Assembly: GCF_014642075.1 (NCBI RefSeq)
Contig: NZ_BMIK01000004.1
Coordinates: 1 to 64,000 of the forward strand
From: Parapedobacter defluvii
GTDB lineage: Bacteria; Bacteroidota; Bacteroidia; Sphingobacteriales; Sphingobacteriaceae
Reading direction: 5' to 3'
DNA length: 64,000 nucleotides
Shown: in pieces, positions 25,564 through 33,899 of the stretch
How the letters are laid out: each line of letters starts with the position of its first letter
Position numbering within the stretch: the stretch's first letter is position 1
Program-made: the position numbers and the translations under genes
The notes under the pieces: generated by a model
Seen by the model: only the letters and a program-made list of their open reading frames with translations
Database searches by the model: none
Told to the model about the DNA's origin: nothing

Positions 25564-27745
25564 GAGCAGCCGAAATTGCTGCCAGCTTCTTGAGCAATGC
25601 CCGTACATCGGATTGCTGTTTCAGGTAAAACCTCGCTGCAGACACTTCTGTTCCCACTTTAATGGTGCATGCTTCCGGTGGTAGCACCTGAAACGTATCC
25701 TCATCCGTACGGTCATCGCCAATCGAAAGGATAAAGTCATACCGGTTTTCATGAAGGATGTCTAAGGTTGCACGGCCTTTATTTACTTCGGCGCTCCGTA
25801 TTTCCACCACTTTATCGCCATCCAGAAGTTGCAATCCATAAGCTGCTGAATAATCACGCAGGCTATCGATCAGCTCATGTGCACGCAGCGGGCCCAGGTC
25901 CCGCTGTACCTTGCGGTAATGCCAGGCAAGCGAAAAACTTTTTTCTTCGACAAAAGCACCCGGCGTACGGTCAGCGAATGCTTCCATGAGTGAACCTACC
26001 TCGTCTTTCCAACTGTTGGAAAGTCCGCTTTTAAGTCTCCATTCGGTACCCGGTTCCTTGGTCCACACCCCGTGTTCGGCAATCAAACTATAGTTCCTGC
26101 CCTGAAACCATTTTTCGAGTGTACTATGCTTTCTTCCGCTGATGATCACCAAGTGATTCAGGATATCCCCTTCCAGCGTATCGAGCAGCTGATAGAGCTC
26201 CTCATCCGGCGATGCCTTATCGATATCATCCTGAAATCCGACCAATGTGCCATCGTAGTCAAGCAGCAATAGGCGGCTGCTGGCATCTTTATATTGTGTA
26301 ATGATTTGTTCTTCAATGCTCGCTCCCACCAATCTCGCTTTGGTGGTTGATTGTACGTTTTTGATCTCTTGTAGTCTGCTCATAAATAAGGTTGCCCAGT
26401 GTTGCACCGTAAATTTGAATACGATGGCCTGCATGGATTTCATCCGCTTTTTCATTTCGGCCAGCGGCATATTCAGTGCGGTTAACAAGGCGTTTCGGAT
26501 ATCGTGGATATTATTCGGGTTTACGATGACGGCGTCAATCAGTTCTTTGGCAGCGCCTGCCATCTCACTCAAGATCAATACACCGGTTTCATCTTTTCTG
26601 CTGGCGACATACTCTTTGCTTACTAAATTCATCCCATCGCGCATGGGGGTCACCAAACATACGTCAGCGACATTGTAAACAGCGGATATTTCGGTTATGG
26701 GGTATCCGTGATAGAAATACGCCACCGGATACCAGTCATAAGCCCCATATTGTGCGTTGATGTGACCCACCAAGCGATCTATTTGATCCTTGAGCTCACG
26801 ATAGTGAGGCACCGTATCACGCGAGGGCACCACAATCATATACAACGTCACCTTTTTATGGAAATTCGGATTCTCACGGAGGAACAGCTCAAATGCCTCC
26901 AACCGCTGGAGAATGCCTTTACTGTAGTCCAGACGGTCGATGGAAAGAACGATTTTCTGTCCGCTGAAATTGGATTTCAACTCGGCAACCCGATTCTTAA
27001 CCGCCTCAGCCGATGATAAATCCGAAAAACGCTTGCTATCGATCCCCATGGGAAAAGGCTCAACAAAAACCGGCCGGCCATCTACTTCGAGCCGATTGGC
27101 GTTATTGTTTGTTCCGATCAGACGGGTGGCCGAACTGATAAAGTGACGGACATCGTCAAAGGTATGAAAGCCAAGCAGGTCGGCTCCCAACATGCCCTCC
27201 AATAATTCTTTCCGCCAAGGGATGAGTCGAAATAACTCCTGCGATGGAAACGGAATATGCTGGAAAAAACCGATCGACGCATCCGGCAGGGCTTTCCGCA
27301 GCATGCCCGGAAGCAACAATAGTTGATAGTCGTGAATCCAAATGGTGTCATCCGGCCCGGCCTCCCGTAAAATCAGCTCCAGAAACTTATGATTAACGCG
27401 GACGTATGTTTCCCAATTTTGTAGGCTATAATTGGCATAATTAGGGAAATAATGAAAAATGGGCCACAACACCTCGTTGGAAAACCCTTCGTAAAACCCC
27501 TTGATTTCTTCTTCATCTAAGAAAAGTGGAACCAATCGCTTCTCTTTTAAGGCTGAGGTAAAATACGCCCGTTGTTGCGGATCGCTGATTGAAATACCCG
27601 GCCAACCGATCCAGCTATTGTCTCCCTGTGCATGTATGGAAGCCAACCCGGTTGCCAGCCCCCCCTCGCTGGGTTGTAGCGCATAGCCCTGTTCATCTTC
27701 GGTAATTTTGATGGGTAAACGATTGGATACAATGATAGTCTTACT
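25553..27745 (-). CDS. Fused trehalose-6-phosphate synthase / trehalose-phosphatase
   Basis: A two-domain enzyme of 730 residues. The N-terminal GT20 synthase (about 1-465) joins glucose from UDP-glucose to glucose 6-phosphate; landmarks are IIVSNRLPIKI, GGLATGL, WIHDYQLLLLPGMLR and DGMNLVSKEYVA. The C-terminal HAD phosphatase (about 485-725) removes the phosphate; LLLLDYDGTLVGF and GDDRTDEDTF are its motifs. Trehalose protects against osmotic and drying stress. I choose the GTG at 27745 (GTG AGT AAG ACT) because homologs begin there; an ATG at 27781 would add 12 residues. Neither start has a good ribosome-binding site. Confidence 0.92.
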   Translation of the reverse strand, partial: SKTIIVSNRLPIKITEDEQGYALQPSEGGLATGLASIHAQGDNSWIGWPGISISDPQQRAYFTSALKEKRLVPLFLDEEEIKGFYEGFSNEVLWPIFHYFPNYANYSLQNWETYVRVNHKFLELILREAGPDDTIWIHDYQLLLLPGMLRKALPDASIGFFQHIPFPSQELFRLIPWRKELLEGMLGADLLGFHTFDDVRHFISSATRLIGTNNNANRLEVDGRPVFVEPFPMGIDSKRFSDLSSAEAVKNRVAELKSNFSGQKIVLSIDRLDYSKGILQRLEAFELFLRENPNFHKKVTLYMIVVPSRDTVPHYRELKDQIDRLVGHINAQYGAYDWYPVAYFYHGYPITEISAVYNVADVCLVTPMRDGMNLVSKEYVASRKDETGVLILSEMAGAAKELIDAVIVNPNNIHDIRNALLTALNMPLAEMKKRMKSMQAIVFKFTVQHWATLFMSRLQEIKNVQSTTKARLVGASIEEQIITQYKDASSRLLLLDYDGTLVGFQDDIDKASPDEELYQLLDTLEGDILNHLVIISGRKHSTLEKWFQGRNYSLIAEHGVWTKEPGTEWRLKSGLSNSWKDEVGSLMEAFADRTPGAFVEEKSFSLAWHYRKVQRDLGPLRAHELIDSLRDYSAAYGLQLLDGDKVVEIRSAEVNKGRATLDILHENRYDFILSIGDDRTDEDTFQVLPPEACTIKVGTEVSAARFYLKQQSDVRALLKKLAAISAAPTQ

Positions 27746-27920
27746 CACTTCTGCTTTTACTGTTGATATGCACGCTCCCATGCCTGCATAAATACGGATA
27801 GTTGAACCTTCCTAATATAATGATAAACAAGCAAACCTCCAAAAGTTTAGGTTTTTTTTGGCCCTTTTTTTTAATCTAAACAATCCCAATCTCTCCCTGT
27901 TATCACAGAAAACGATCATT

Positions 27921-29459
27921 ATGGGTACAAGAGATGGCACGTTGCCCAGCCTGTGGCAACAGGGGATTGCAGTCCCTGACACATCGGTGAAAACCTCCAA
28001 TGCAGCGACTGACCAGACTTGGGATGCGCTGATTGTGGGGGGCGGCATCACCGGACTGACTACGGCACTGCTGCTGCAGGAAGCCGGCTTAACTTGTGCA
28101 CTCGTAGAAGCGCACACCCTAGGTTTTGGCACCACCGGAGGCACTACTGCGCATATCAACACGATGCTAGATACGCCTTATCATACCATTGAAAGCAATT
28201 TCGGCCCGTCAGGTGCAAAGATCGCGGCCCATGCGGCGCGGGCAGCACGGGACCTCATTGCTCAAAATGTTTCCAATTACGGCATTGCCTGTGACTTTGA
28301 ATACAAAGACGGATTTCTATTTGCCGAAACCGAAAAGGAAGCTGCCGAACTGGAGAAAATATATGCGGCATCCCGACGTGCGGGGGTGGAAGTGGAACCT
28401 GCGACGCACATACCCGTACCCCTGGAATTCCGGAAAGCCATTACATACACCAAACAGGCACAAATACACCCGCTAAACTATGTCTATGGATTAGCAGATC
28501 GTTTCACCAGCAATGGAGGCATAATCCTGGAGCATACCCGGGTAATGGGCAGCGCGCGCAAGGGCGACGTCCATCAAATTGAGACAACCGGCCTCCCCTT
28601 CAGGAGTCGGCAGCTCGTCTATGCAACCCACATTCCACCGGGATTGAACATCCTCCACTTGAAATGTGCTCCGTATCGGAGCTATGTGTTGGCACTGCAA
28701 CTCACCGATGGTAATTATCCGGATAACCCCGCTTACGACATGCAGGAACCCTACCATTATTTCCGTACACACGTGGTCAACGGCGTCCCGTACCTGATTG
28801 CCGGTGGAGCCGACCATAAAACCGGGCACGGATCACCACTCAATGCTTTCCAAACGCTTGAAGCTTATGTCCGAACGCACTTTCAGGTATCGTCGATTGA
28901 TTACCGGTGGTCCGCCCAGTATTTCGAACCCACCGACGGTTTGCCTTACATCGGCAAACTTCCGGGAGCCGATGAAGAAACCTACGTAGCCACAGGATTC
29001 AGTGGCAACGGCATCTTATTTGGAAGTTTTTCCGGGTTATTATTGGCCGATCTGATTCTCGGCAGGGAAAATCCCTACAAAGGCCTTTTTTCGCCGTCGC
29101 GGATAAAGCCCGTTGCCGGTTTCACGAATTTCATACGGGAAAATGCAGACGTGGCCTATCGGTTTGTATCCGACCGGATCAACACTGAGAAGCTGGATGT
29201 GTTGGCGGAGCTGCCCCCCGGAACTGGCGCGGTAGTCAACTATGAACAGGAAAAGATCGCCCTGTACAAGTCGCCCGAGGGAAACATCCGTGCCTTAAGC
29301 CCGGTGTGTACACACGCAGGGTGCGTGGTGACATGGAATGATGCGGAAAAAAGCTGGGATTGCCCCTGTCATGGCGGACGATACGATGTTTATGGGAATG
29401 TGTTAACCGGGCCACCCCGGGAGAACCTGCGGGCCATTCCACTTATTTCTAACGGCTGA
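27921..29459 (+). CDS. FAD-dependent oxidoreductase with C-terminal Rieske domain
   Basis: A 512-residue DadA-like flavoprotein fused to a [2Fe-2S] Rieske domain. The N-terminal dinucleotide fold is ALIVGGGITGLTTALLL; the middle has the glycine/sarcosine-oxidase type substrate domain; the C-terminus (about 415-512) has C-T-H-A-G-C and C-P-C-H-G-G, the C-x-H / C-x-x-H ligands of the cluster. This fusion is known in Bacillus YhfW-like proteins. The substrate is unknown. The start ATG at 27921 is favoured over an upstream ATG at 27858. Divergent from the trehalose gene; a short AAACCT / AGGTTT hairpin with a T-run lies in the gap near 27833-27862. Confidence 0.88.
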   Translation: MGTRDGTLPSLWQQGIAVPDTSVKTSNAATDQTWDALIVGGGITGLTTALLLQEAGLTCALVEAHTLGFGTTGGTTAHINTMLDTPYHTIESNFGPSGAKIAAHAARAARDLIAQNVSNYGIACDFEYKDGFLFAETEKEAAELEKIYAASRRAGVEVEPATHIPVPLEFRKAITYTKQAQIHPLNYVYGLADRFTSNGGIILEHTRVMGSARKGDVHQIETTGLPFRSRQLVYATHIPPGLNILHLKCAPYRSYVLALQLTDGNYPDNPAYDMQEPYHYFRTHVVNGVPYLIAGGADHKTGHGSPLNAFQTLEAYVRTHFQVSSIDYRWSAQYFEPTDGLPYIGKLPGADEETYVATGFSGNGILFGSFSGLLLADLILGRENPYKGLFSPSRIKPVAGFTNFIRENADVAYRFVSDRINTEKLDVLAELPPGTGAVVNYEQEKIALYKSPEGNIRALSPVCTHAGCVVTWNDAEKSWDCPCHGGRYDVYGNVLTGPPRENLRAIPLISNG

Positions 29460-29468
29460 TACACAGAT

Positions 29469-29669
29469 TCAGGAAGAAAGCCGCTCAAAAGGAAAGACAC
29501 CGGAAATATGCTTGTTAAAATAGCGTCCCTTTGACCGTGCCTGCCGGAGTCCTACGTATACCGCTTCGGGGACGTCAAAATACCGATAGACCGCTCCCGT
29601 TTGGAAGATGATTTTCAAGACGTGTGTTTCCGCTTTGTAATCCATGTATTTGATGACGCTGGAGGGCAT
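29469..29669 (-). CDS. KTSC domain protein
   Basis: A 66-residue protein consisting of one KTSC domain: SSVIKYMDYKAETHVLKIIF, then GAVYRYFDVPEAVYVGL and a KGRYFNKHISGVFPF tail. The domain is named after a conserved Lys-Thr-Ser-Cys and is found alone or with lysyl-tRNA synthetases and stress proteins; function unknown. The long upstream frame to 29828 overlaps the SDR gene on the other strand and has no family resemblance, so I choose the ATG at 29669. Confidence 0.8.
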   Translation of the reverse strand: MPSSVIKYMDYKAETHVLKIIFQTGAVYRYFDVPEAVYVGLRQARSKGRYFNKHISGVFPFERLSS

Positions 29670-29763
29670 TTCTTTTCGTATATAGGGAATAACGCCGGGA
29701 ATCCCGTGTTTGTTTCGATGACTGAATCCGAAACAAACGCCAGGCCATGCTGTTATTCCCCAT

Positions 29764-30540
29764 ATGGACAGACTGAAAGATAAAGTAGCCCTGATTACCG
29801 GCTCAGACTCCGGAATTGGCCGGGCCATCGCGCTTGCATACGGTGCAGAAGGAGCAAAGGTTGGGGTTACCTATCGCTCCGATGAAGAAGGGGGAAAACG
29901 CACGGCTGAAGACATCCAAGCTCAGGGCTCGGAAGCCATCTGCCTGCACCTGGATGTAAGCGACGAAACCAGCGTAACGGCTGCATTTGACGAGATTATC
30001 CGACAATACGGAAAGATTGATATCCTTGTCAACAACGCCGGAGTCAACGGCAGCGACGTACCGGTCGCGGAAATGAATACCGATACATTTGACAAGTGCC
30101 TAAAAACAAATCTATATGGCCCTTTCTTTTGCTGTCGGGAGTACCTTCGCAAACGCGTACACCCTGATTCCGAGGGAAATATCATTTTCATCAGTTCGAT
30201 TCATGAAGACGTGAATACCGCTGGAAATGCCGATTACAATGCCTCAAAGGCGGCAATAAAGAATTTCAGCCGCAGCCTGTCGCTGGAGTTGGCCGATAAA
30301 AACATCCGGGTCAATAATATCGCTCCCGGAATGATATTGACGGAAATGAACCAAGAAGCCATGGAAAATCAAGAGATAAGAAAGGAAAAAGAACAGCACA
30401 TTCCCATGAAACGGGCGGGGACACCCGAAGATGTGGCGAATGTGGCTGTTTTCCTTGCCTCACCTGAAAGCGCTTACGTTACAGGCACTACTTATGCGGT
30501 GGATGGAGGATTAATGATCCTACTCGGACAGGGGGCATAG
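29764..30540 (+). CDS. SDR family oxidoreductase (glucose 1-dehydrogenase-like)
   Basis: A 258-residue classical short-chain dehydrogenase: TGSDSGIGRAIA (NAD(P) binding), LVNNAGVNG, catalytic Ser in ISSIHED and Y-N-A-S-K for the YxxxK pair. The C-terminal PEDVANVAVFLASPESAYVTG and YAVDGG are typical. It resembles the glucose dehydrogenase and general stress protein 39 groups. It lies among stress-associated genes. Confidence 0.9.
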   Translation: MDRLKDKVALITGSDSGIGRAIALAYGAEGAKVGVTYRSDEEGGKRTAEDIQAQGSEAICLHLDVSDETSVTAAFDEIIRQYGKIDILVNNAGVNGSDVPVAEMNTDTFDKCLKTNLYGPFFCCREYLRKRVHPDSEGNIIFISSIHEDVNTAGNADYNASKAAIKNFSRSLSLELADKNIRVNNIAPGMILTEMNQEAMENQEIRKEKEQHIPMKRAGTPEDVANVAVFLASPESAYVTGTTYAVDGGLMILLGQGA

Positions 30541-30546
30541 ACGATT

Positions 30547-31275
30547 TCACGTTCTTTTGGTTCTTTTGGGTTTTCCCGAGTCATTCACCAAAAGGGCTTC
30601 GGCCGATCCGGGGATACCCGCCTCGTTACCCGCTTGGGTAGCTTTTGAACCCGCACCGGCATCCATACCTTTTATTGCACCCTTCATAGTGGCTATGGCC
30701 GGTTCGGATTCCGTCGTAATGCTTCCCGTATCGGGCGGGGAAAGTTGTTCCTTGTTAACCGGCTCAATACTGGCGTCGATGTTAATATCACTTTCGGCTA
30801 ATTGGGTAAGTATTCCATCCGTCTTCTTCTCTTCGGCCAACGTTTGTTCCAGCAGGTCTGCAGCTTCCTGAAAACCCAGCGTTTTTGCCAGGGTGCTTAA
30901 GCTTCCGTAAGCAGCAATCTCGTAATGCTCCACTTTCTGAGCAGCCACAATCAATGCGGCATCGCGGTGGGCTGAACCCTCTTCCGTCTCATCGATCACC
31001 AGCCACCCCTCATCAAACAACCCTTGCATGCCCACGCAGAAGATGGGTTGTGCCCCCATGCCTTCGAGGTAGAATATTTTTTCCAGTCGGGCTATGTGGT
31101 CATTTGTTTCCGCTCGATGGGTACGGAAGGCCAACTTTAATTCGTCCGTACCCGCACGTTCCTCCATGTTATCCAACACGTCGCGCAGGTGCAGTTCACA
31201 CCAATAGATTTCCTGCAACATGGTCCGGTAGAAGAGCTCCAAACCAGACGGCGTTTCTTTTTCCTGGGTTGTCAT
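30547..31275 (-). CDS. DUF892 ferritin-like protein (YciE/YciF type)
   Basis: A 242-residue protein. Residues about 8-165 form the DUF892 four-helix bundle with metal-ligand patterns E-I-Y-W-C-E-L-H-L, THRAETNDHIARLEKIF, QKVEHYEIAAYGSL and EEKKTD. The remaining C-terminal part is a low-complexity tail rich in Ala, Gly and Thr, ending KPKRTKRT. YciF-like proteins are induced by osmotic stress and in stationary phase. Convergent with the SDR gene (6 bases apart) and divergent from the small charged-protein gene. Confidence 0.88.
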   Translation of the reverse strand: MTTQEKETPSGLELFYRTMLQEIYWCELHLRDVLDNMEERAGTDELKLAFRTHRAETNDHIARLEKIFYLEGMGAQPIFCVGMQGLFDEGWLVIDETEEGSAHRDAALIVAAQKVEHYEIAAYGSLSTLAKTLGFQEAADLLEQTLAEEKKTDGILTQLAESDINIDASIEPVNKEQLSPPDTGSITTESEPAIATMKGAIKGMDAGAGSKATQAGNEAGIPGSAEALLVNDSGKPKRTKRT

Positions 31276-31386
31276 GTTCGTATAATTTCGTTACCTGTTT
31301 CTTTTTGCTTGCGGTGATGAGTTAACAAAAGCGCAGGTCGTCGGTTTTAAGAATTTCATGATAAAACAGAATGCCACATCGCTTGT

Positions 31387-31394
31387 TATCCTTG
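31387..31394 (+). promoter_or_regulatory. -7-like element before the small charged-protein gene
   Basis: TATCCTTG, one base off TAnnTTTG, 34 bases before the ATG at 31428. Confidence 0.35.
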
Positions 31395-31427
31395 CACAAA
31401 CAGGTTGAAATTTTAAATGATAACGTG

Positions 31428-31589
31428 ATGCAACATAAAAAAGAATCCAAAGAAGCGGAAAGCAAAAAAAAGAAGGAAGAAAAGGATCGGAAATTAGATG
31501 AAGAAATCGAGCAATCATTCCCTGCGAGTGATCCCCCATCGTATTCACAACCACACAACGAGCCCGATGAGAAGGAGGAGGATGAATAA
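31428..31589 (+). CDS. Small charged protein with FPASDPPS motif
   Basis: A 53-residue, very charged protein. A Lys/Glu-rich, probably helical half (residues 1-30) is followed by E-Q-S-F-P-A-S-D-P-P-S-Y and an acidic tail. The (E)xSFPASDPPS motif recurs in small proteins of many bacteria that sit near stress genes; no function is known to me. The start is the ATG at 31428. The next gene begins 10 bases after its stop. Confidence 0.7.
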   Translation: MQHKKESKEAESKKKKEEKDRKLDEEIEQSFPASDPPSYSQPHNEPDEKEEDE

Positions 31590-31598
31590 GGGCCGGTC

Positions 31599-32096
31599 AT
31601 GAAACGAACAGGCGTCGAAAGAATCGAGCATTCGCTTGAGCTGGAAGAAAAACTGGACCAGCAATTGAAAGGTTGGATGGTTCAGAAAATAGGTCGTGTA
31701 CTGATTGGGACTATCATTTTCCTGACCGCCCTCGGCCTATTTGGCAATGGATTGTTAAGCAATAAAAAAATCGAAAAAAACGGCACCTCTCTTCAATACG
31801 AAAGATTTTTACGCTATGAAAAGGAAATGGACGTCCAGTGGACGATAGCCGGTCAAGAAGAAATCCAAATCCGGATTCCCTTGCAGTATCTCGACCGTTT
31901 CAAAGTCGAAAAAGTCATTCCGGAGGGATACGAAACGGCCACTGCCAACGGATATGTCAGCTACACTTTTAAGTCAGGTAAAACAACGGAGACACCGGTC
32001 CACTTTTACCTGAATCCCCAAAAGACAGGAAACGTTACTGGCGAATGGCTGGTCAATAAACAGCGTTTTCAATTGAGACACTTTATTTACCCCTGA
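31599..32096 (+). CDS. Hypothetical single-pass membrane protein upstream of DUF421 gene
   Basis: A 165-residue protein: an N-terminal charged helix, one membrane helix (about 35-55, RVLIGTIIFLTALGLFGNGLL) and a soluble domain of beta character. Similar proteins are often encoded directly before DUF421 genes, as here (2 bases apart), so it is likely a partner of that protein. I do not know its function. Confidence 0.65.
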   Translation: MKRTGVERIEHSLELEEKLDQQLKGWMVQKIGRVLIGTIIFLTALGLFGNGLLSNKKIEKNGTSLQYERFLRYEKEMDVQWTIAGQEEIQIRIPLQYLDRFKVEKVIPEGYETATANGYVSYTFKSGKTTETPVHFYLNPQKTGNVTGEWLVNKQRFQLRHFIYP

Positions 32097-32097
32097 T

Positions 32098-32538
32098 ATG
32101 GAACTTATTCTTCGCGGCGCAGCCCTTTATCTGTTTCTTTTGCTGCTTTTCCGCGTACTCGGAAAACGTAGCCTCGCCGAAACGACAACATTTGATTTCG
32201 TCCTATTGTTGATTATTGGAGAAGCAACACAGCAGGCGTTGTTAGGCAACGATTTTTCGACCACCAACGCACTTGTATTGATCACCGTACTGATGGGTAT
32301 TGACCTCGCTTTTGTAAAACTAAAGGGAAAATACAAGAAGTTGGACAGGTTATTGGAGGGAACCCCACTAATTTTAGTGGATCACGGGAAACCGTTAAAA
32401 GGAAGGATGAAAGAAGCCAAAGTCGATACCGAAGACATTCTGGAGGCAGCACGCATCAGCCACGGACTGGAGCAGATGCACCAAATAAAATATGCCGTAT
32501 TGGAACGAGATGGACAAATTTCAATTATACCTTCCTAA
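32098..32538 (+). CDS. DUF421 (YetF-like) membrane protein
   Basis: A 146-residue protein with N-terminal membrane helices (about 2-22 and 32-75) and a cytoplasmic YetF C-terminal domain (about 80-146) with GTPLILVDHGKPL and ERDGQISIIP. Characteristic N-terminal segment: RVLGKRSLAETTTFDFVLLLIIGEA. DUF421 proteins occur in stress and sporulation regulons; mechanism unknown. Confidence 0.88.
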   Translation: MELILRGAALYLFLLLLFRVLGKRSLAETTTFDFVLLLIIGEATQQALLGNDFSTTNALVLITVLMGIDLAFVKLKGKYKKLDRLLEGTPLILVDHGKPLKGRMKEAKVDTEDILEAARISHGLEQMHQIKYAVLERDGQISIIPS

Positions 32539-32559
32539 CAACGGAATTTCAAGATTTGT

Positions 32560-33084
32560 TTAAACCTTTCGGTCTGCCGCTTTGGCATAAGGCTTTAGCG
32601 TCTTTTTCAGTTGCTGCCGGGCCATGTGGATCCGCGTTTTTACTGTTCCGATCGGAATTTGGAATTGCTCCGCAATTTCGTGGTATTTATAACCCTCGTA
32701 GTACATCGTAAACGGATAATAATATTCTTCAGAAAGCTTCGAAAGCGCATATTCAATATCCTTCATCACAAACTTTCCTTCAGCTTGGTTGCGCAGCGAA
32801 CTCATGTAAAGATCGGAAGAGGAGAGGGCCTCTGATTTGACAATGAGGGAATTGGTTTTAACCTTCCTCCGGTAATAATTGATAAACGTATTCTTGAGGA
32901 TCGTGTAAAGCCACGCCTGCAAATTTGTTCCTTCTCTGAATTTGTTGTAATAAGAAAACGCTTTTAGCAGTGTGTCCTGTACCAAATCACTCGCATTTTC
33001 CGGATCCCGTGTAAAATACCGTGCGTAACTGGTTAATGCTCCTGTTTCCTGGACTACTTTGTTGCTAAATTCTATCTTATTCAT
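32560..33084 (-). CDS. ECF RNA polymerase sigma factor
   Basis: A 174-residue sigma factor with regions 2 and 4 only. Region 2 has TSYARYFTRDPENASDLVQDTLLKAF and NLQAWLYTILKNTFINYYRR; region 4 ends with YHEIAEQFQIPIGTVKTRIHMARQQLKKTL, the helix-turn-helix for the -35. No anti-sigma gene is adjacent: both neighbours lack a membrane-bound zinc or anti-sigma pattern. The ATG at 33084 gives the family N-terminus; the frame extends to 33183 without support. It lies in the stress-related stretch and may control it. Confidence 0.9.
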   Translation of the reverse strand: MNKIEFSNKVVQETGALTSYARYFTRDPENASDLVQDTLLKAFSYYNKFREGTNLQAWLYTILKNTFINYYRRKVKTNSLIVKSEALSSSDLYMSSLRNQAEGKFVMKDIEYALSKLSEEYYYPFTMYYEGYKYHEIAEQFQIPIGTVKTRIHMARQQLKKTLKPYAKAADRKV

Positions 33085-33236
33085 AGCTTCATTTTTAATT
33101 AGAAAGTAATTCAACATTTTATCACGCTGTCTAGTATCCTTGGTTTCAATGTGCTGGCAAAAAAGCAGACAAAAAGACGCCAAAATTGTTTGAATTCTTT
33201 TAAAATTTATCGGATGCTGGACTTCATGGGATACCC

Positions 33237-33599
33237 CTAATTGGGCAGATCATCGGAACGCCTTTCCCATACATCAAGAAAATCATCGATTGCATCATGC
33301 TGTTCGTCAAACGAATTCAATACTCCCTCATACCAAGCCTTAGCCTGCTCAAATACTTTATTAAGGTCATCCGTCACATACCGGTGCACAATAAAAGCAA
33401 ACTGCTCAATTTCACCATATTTGTTGACACGCTCCCATTCATAGCGAGGGCTAATGGTTCGAAGTATCGGATTTTGGGCTTCCAAAAGCTCAAGAATAGT
33501 GTGTGTCGGAAAATGAAAAATTATCACTCGACCCGCTAAGGAAGCTGCCTTGGGTGCCAGCTCCGTCAACAATGTGAAATCAGGAATTGTAAATCTCAC
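33237..33599 (-). CDS. Hypothetical protein, GTG start
   Basis: A 120-residue protein that I do not recognise. The start is taken as GTG at 33599, because AGGAGG lies 8 bases upstream; an ATG at 33623 lies before that site. It has mixed alpha/beta character with a conserved-looking RVIIFHFPTHTILELL segment and an acidic C-terminus. The leader has an inverted repeat AACCTGTC / GACAGGTT at 33622-33656. Confidence 0.65.
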   Translation of the reverse strand: MRFTIPDFTLLTELAPKAASLAGRVIIFHFPTHTILELLEAQNPILRTISPRYEWERVNKYGEIEQFAFIVHRYVTDDLNKVFEQAKAWYEGVLNSFDEQHDAIDDFLDVWERRSDDLPN

Positions 33600-33899
33600 A
33601 AGCTTATCCTCCTTTCGCCGCAACCTGTCTTTTTTCTAACCCTCCAGGGACAGGTTTGTTTGGCAGTATCATTTTTTTTAGTGGCTTATTTTTAATTCCG
33701 ACCAACAATTTTAGGGTTAAACTGTCATCTTGGAGAACACTAACAAGGGCGATTTATATAAAGGAGAGGGCATTCCCATCTCCCAAGCCTGCCAAAAAGG
33801 CTTTTGCTATGAAGCGGACATAAGCTTAAATGAATGGATGGCGTTGAGCAGGGACTGATAGATGCCATTGGGCACCAGATTTTTTTGCATTTTGAGTAA
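33600..33899. other. 300-bp gap: leader hairpin and remnant 5' part of a phosphoribosyltransferase gene
   Basis: From left to right: the ribosome-binding site and leader of the minus-strand gene, an 8-bp inverted repeat (33622-33629 with 33649-33656), a weak AAGCCT / AGGCTT hairpin with a short T-run (33785-33805), and from 33834 a short in-frame stretch that looks like the missing N-terminus of the next gene. Confidence 0.5.

Noticed and set aside
33785-33805. AAGCCT / AGGCTT hairpin as a terminator
   Set aside because: Only 6 bp with a 7-base loop and a short T-run, and no plus-strand gene upstream to end.
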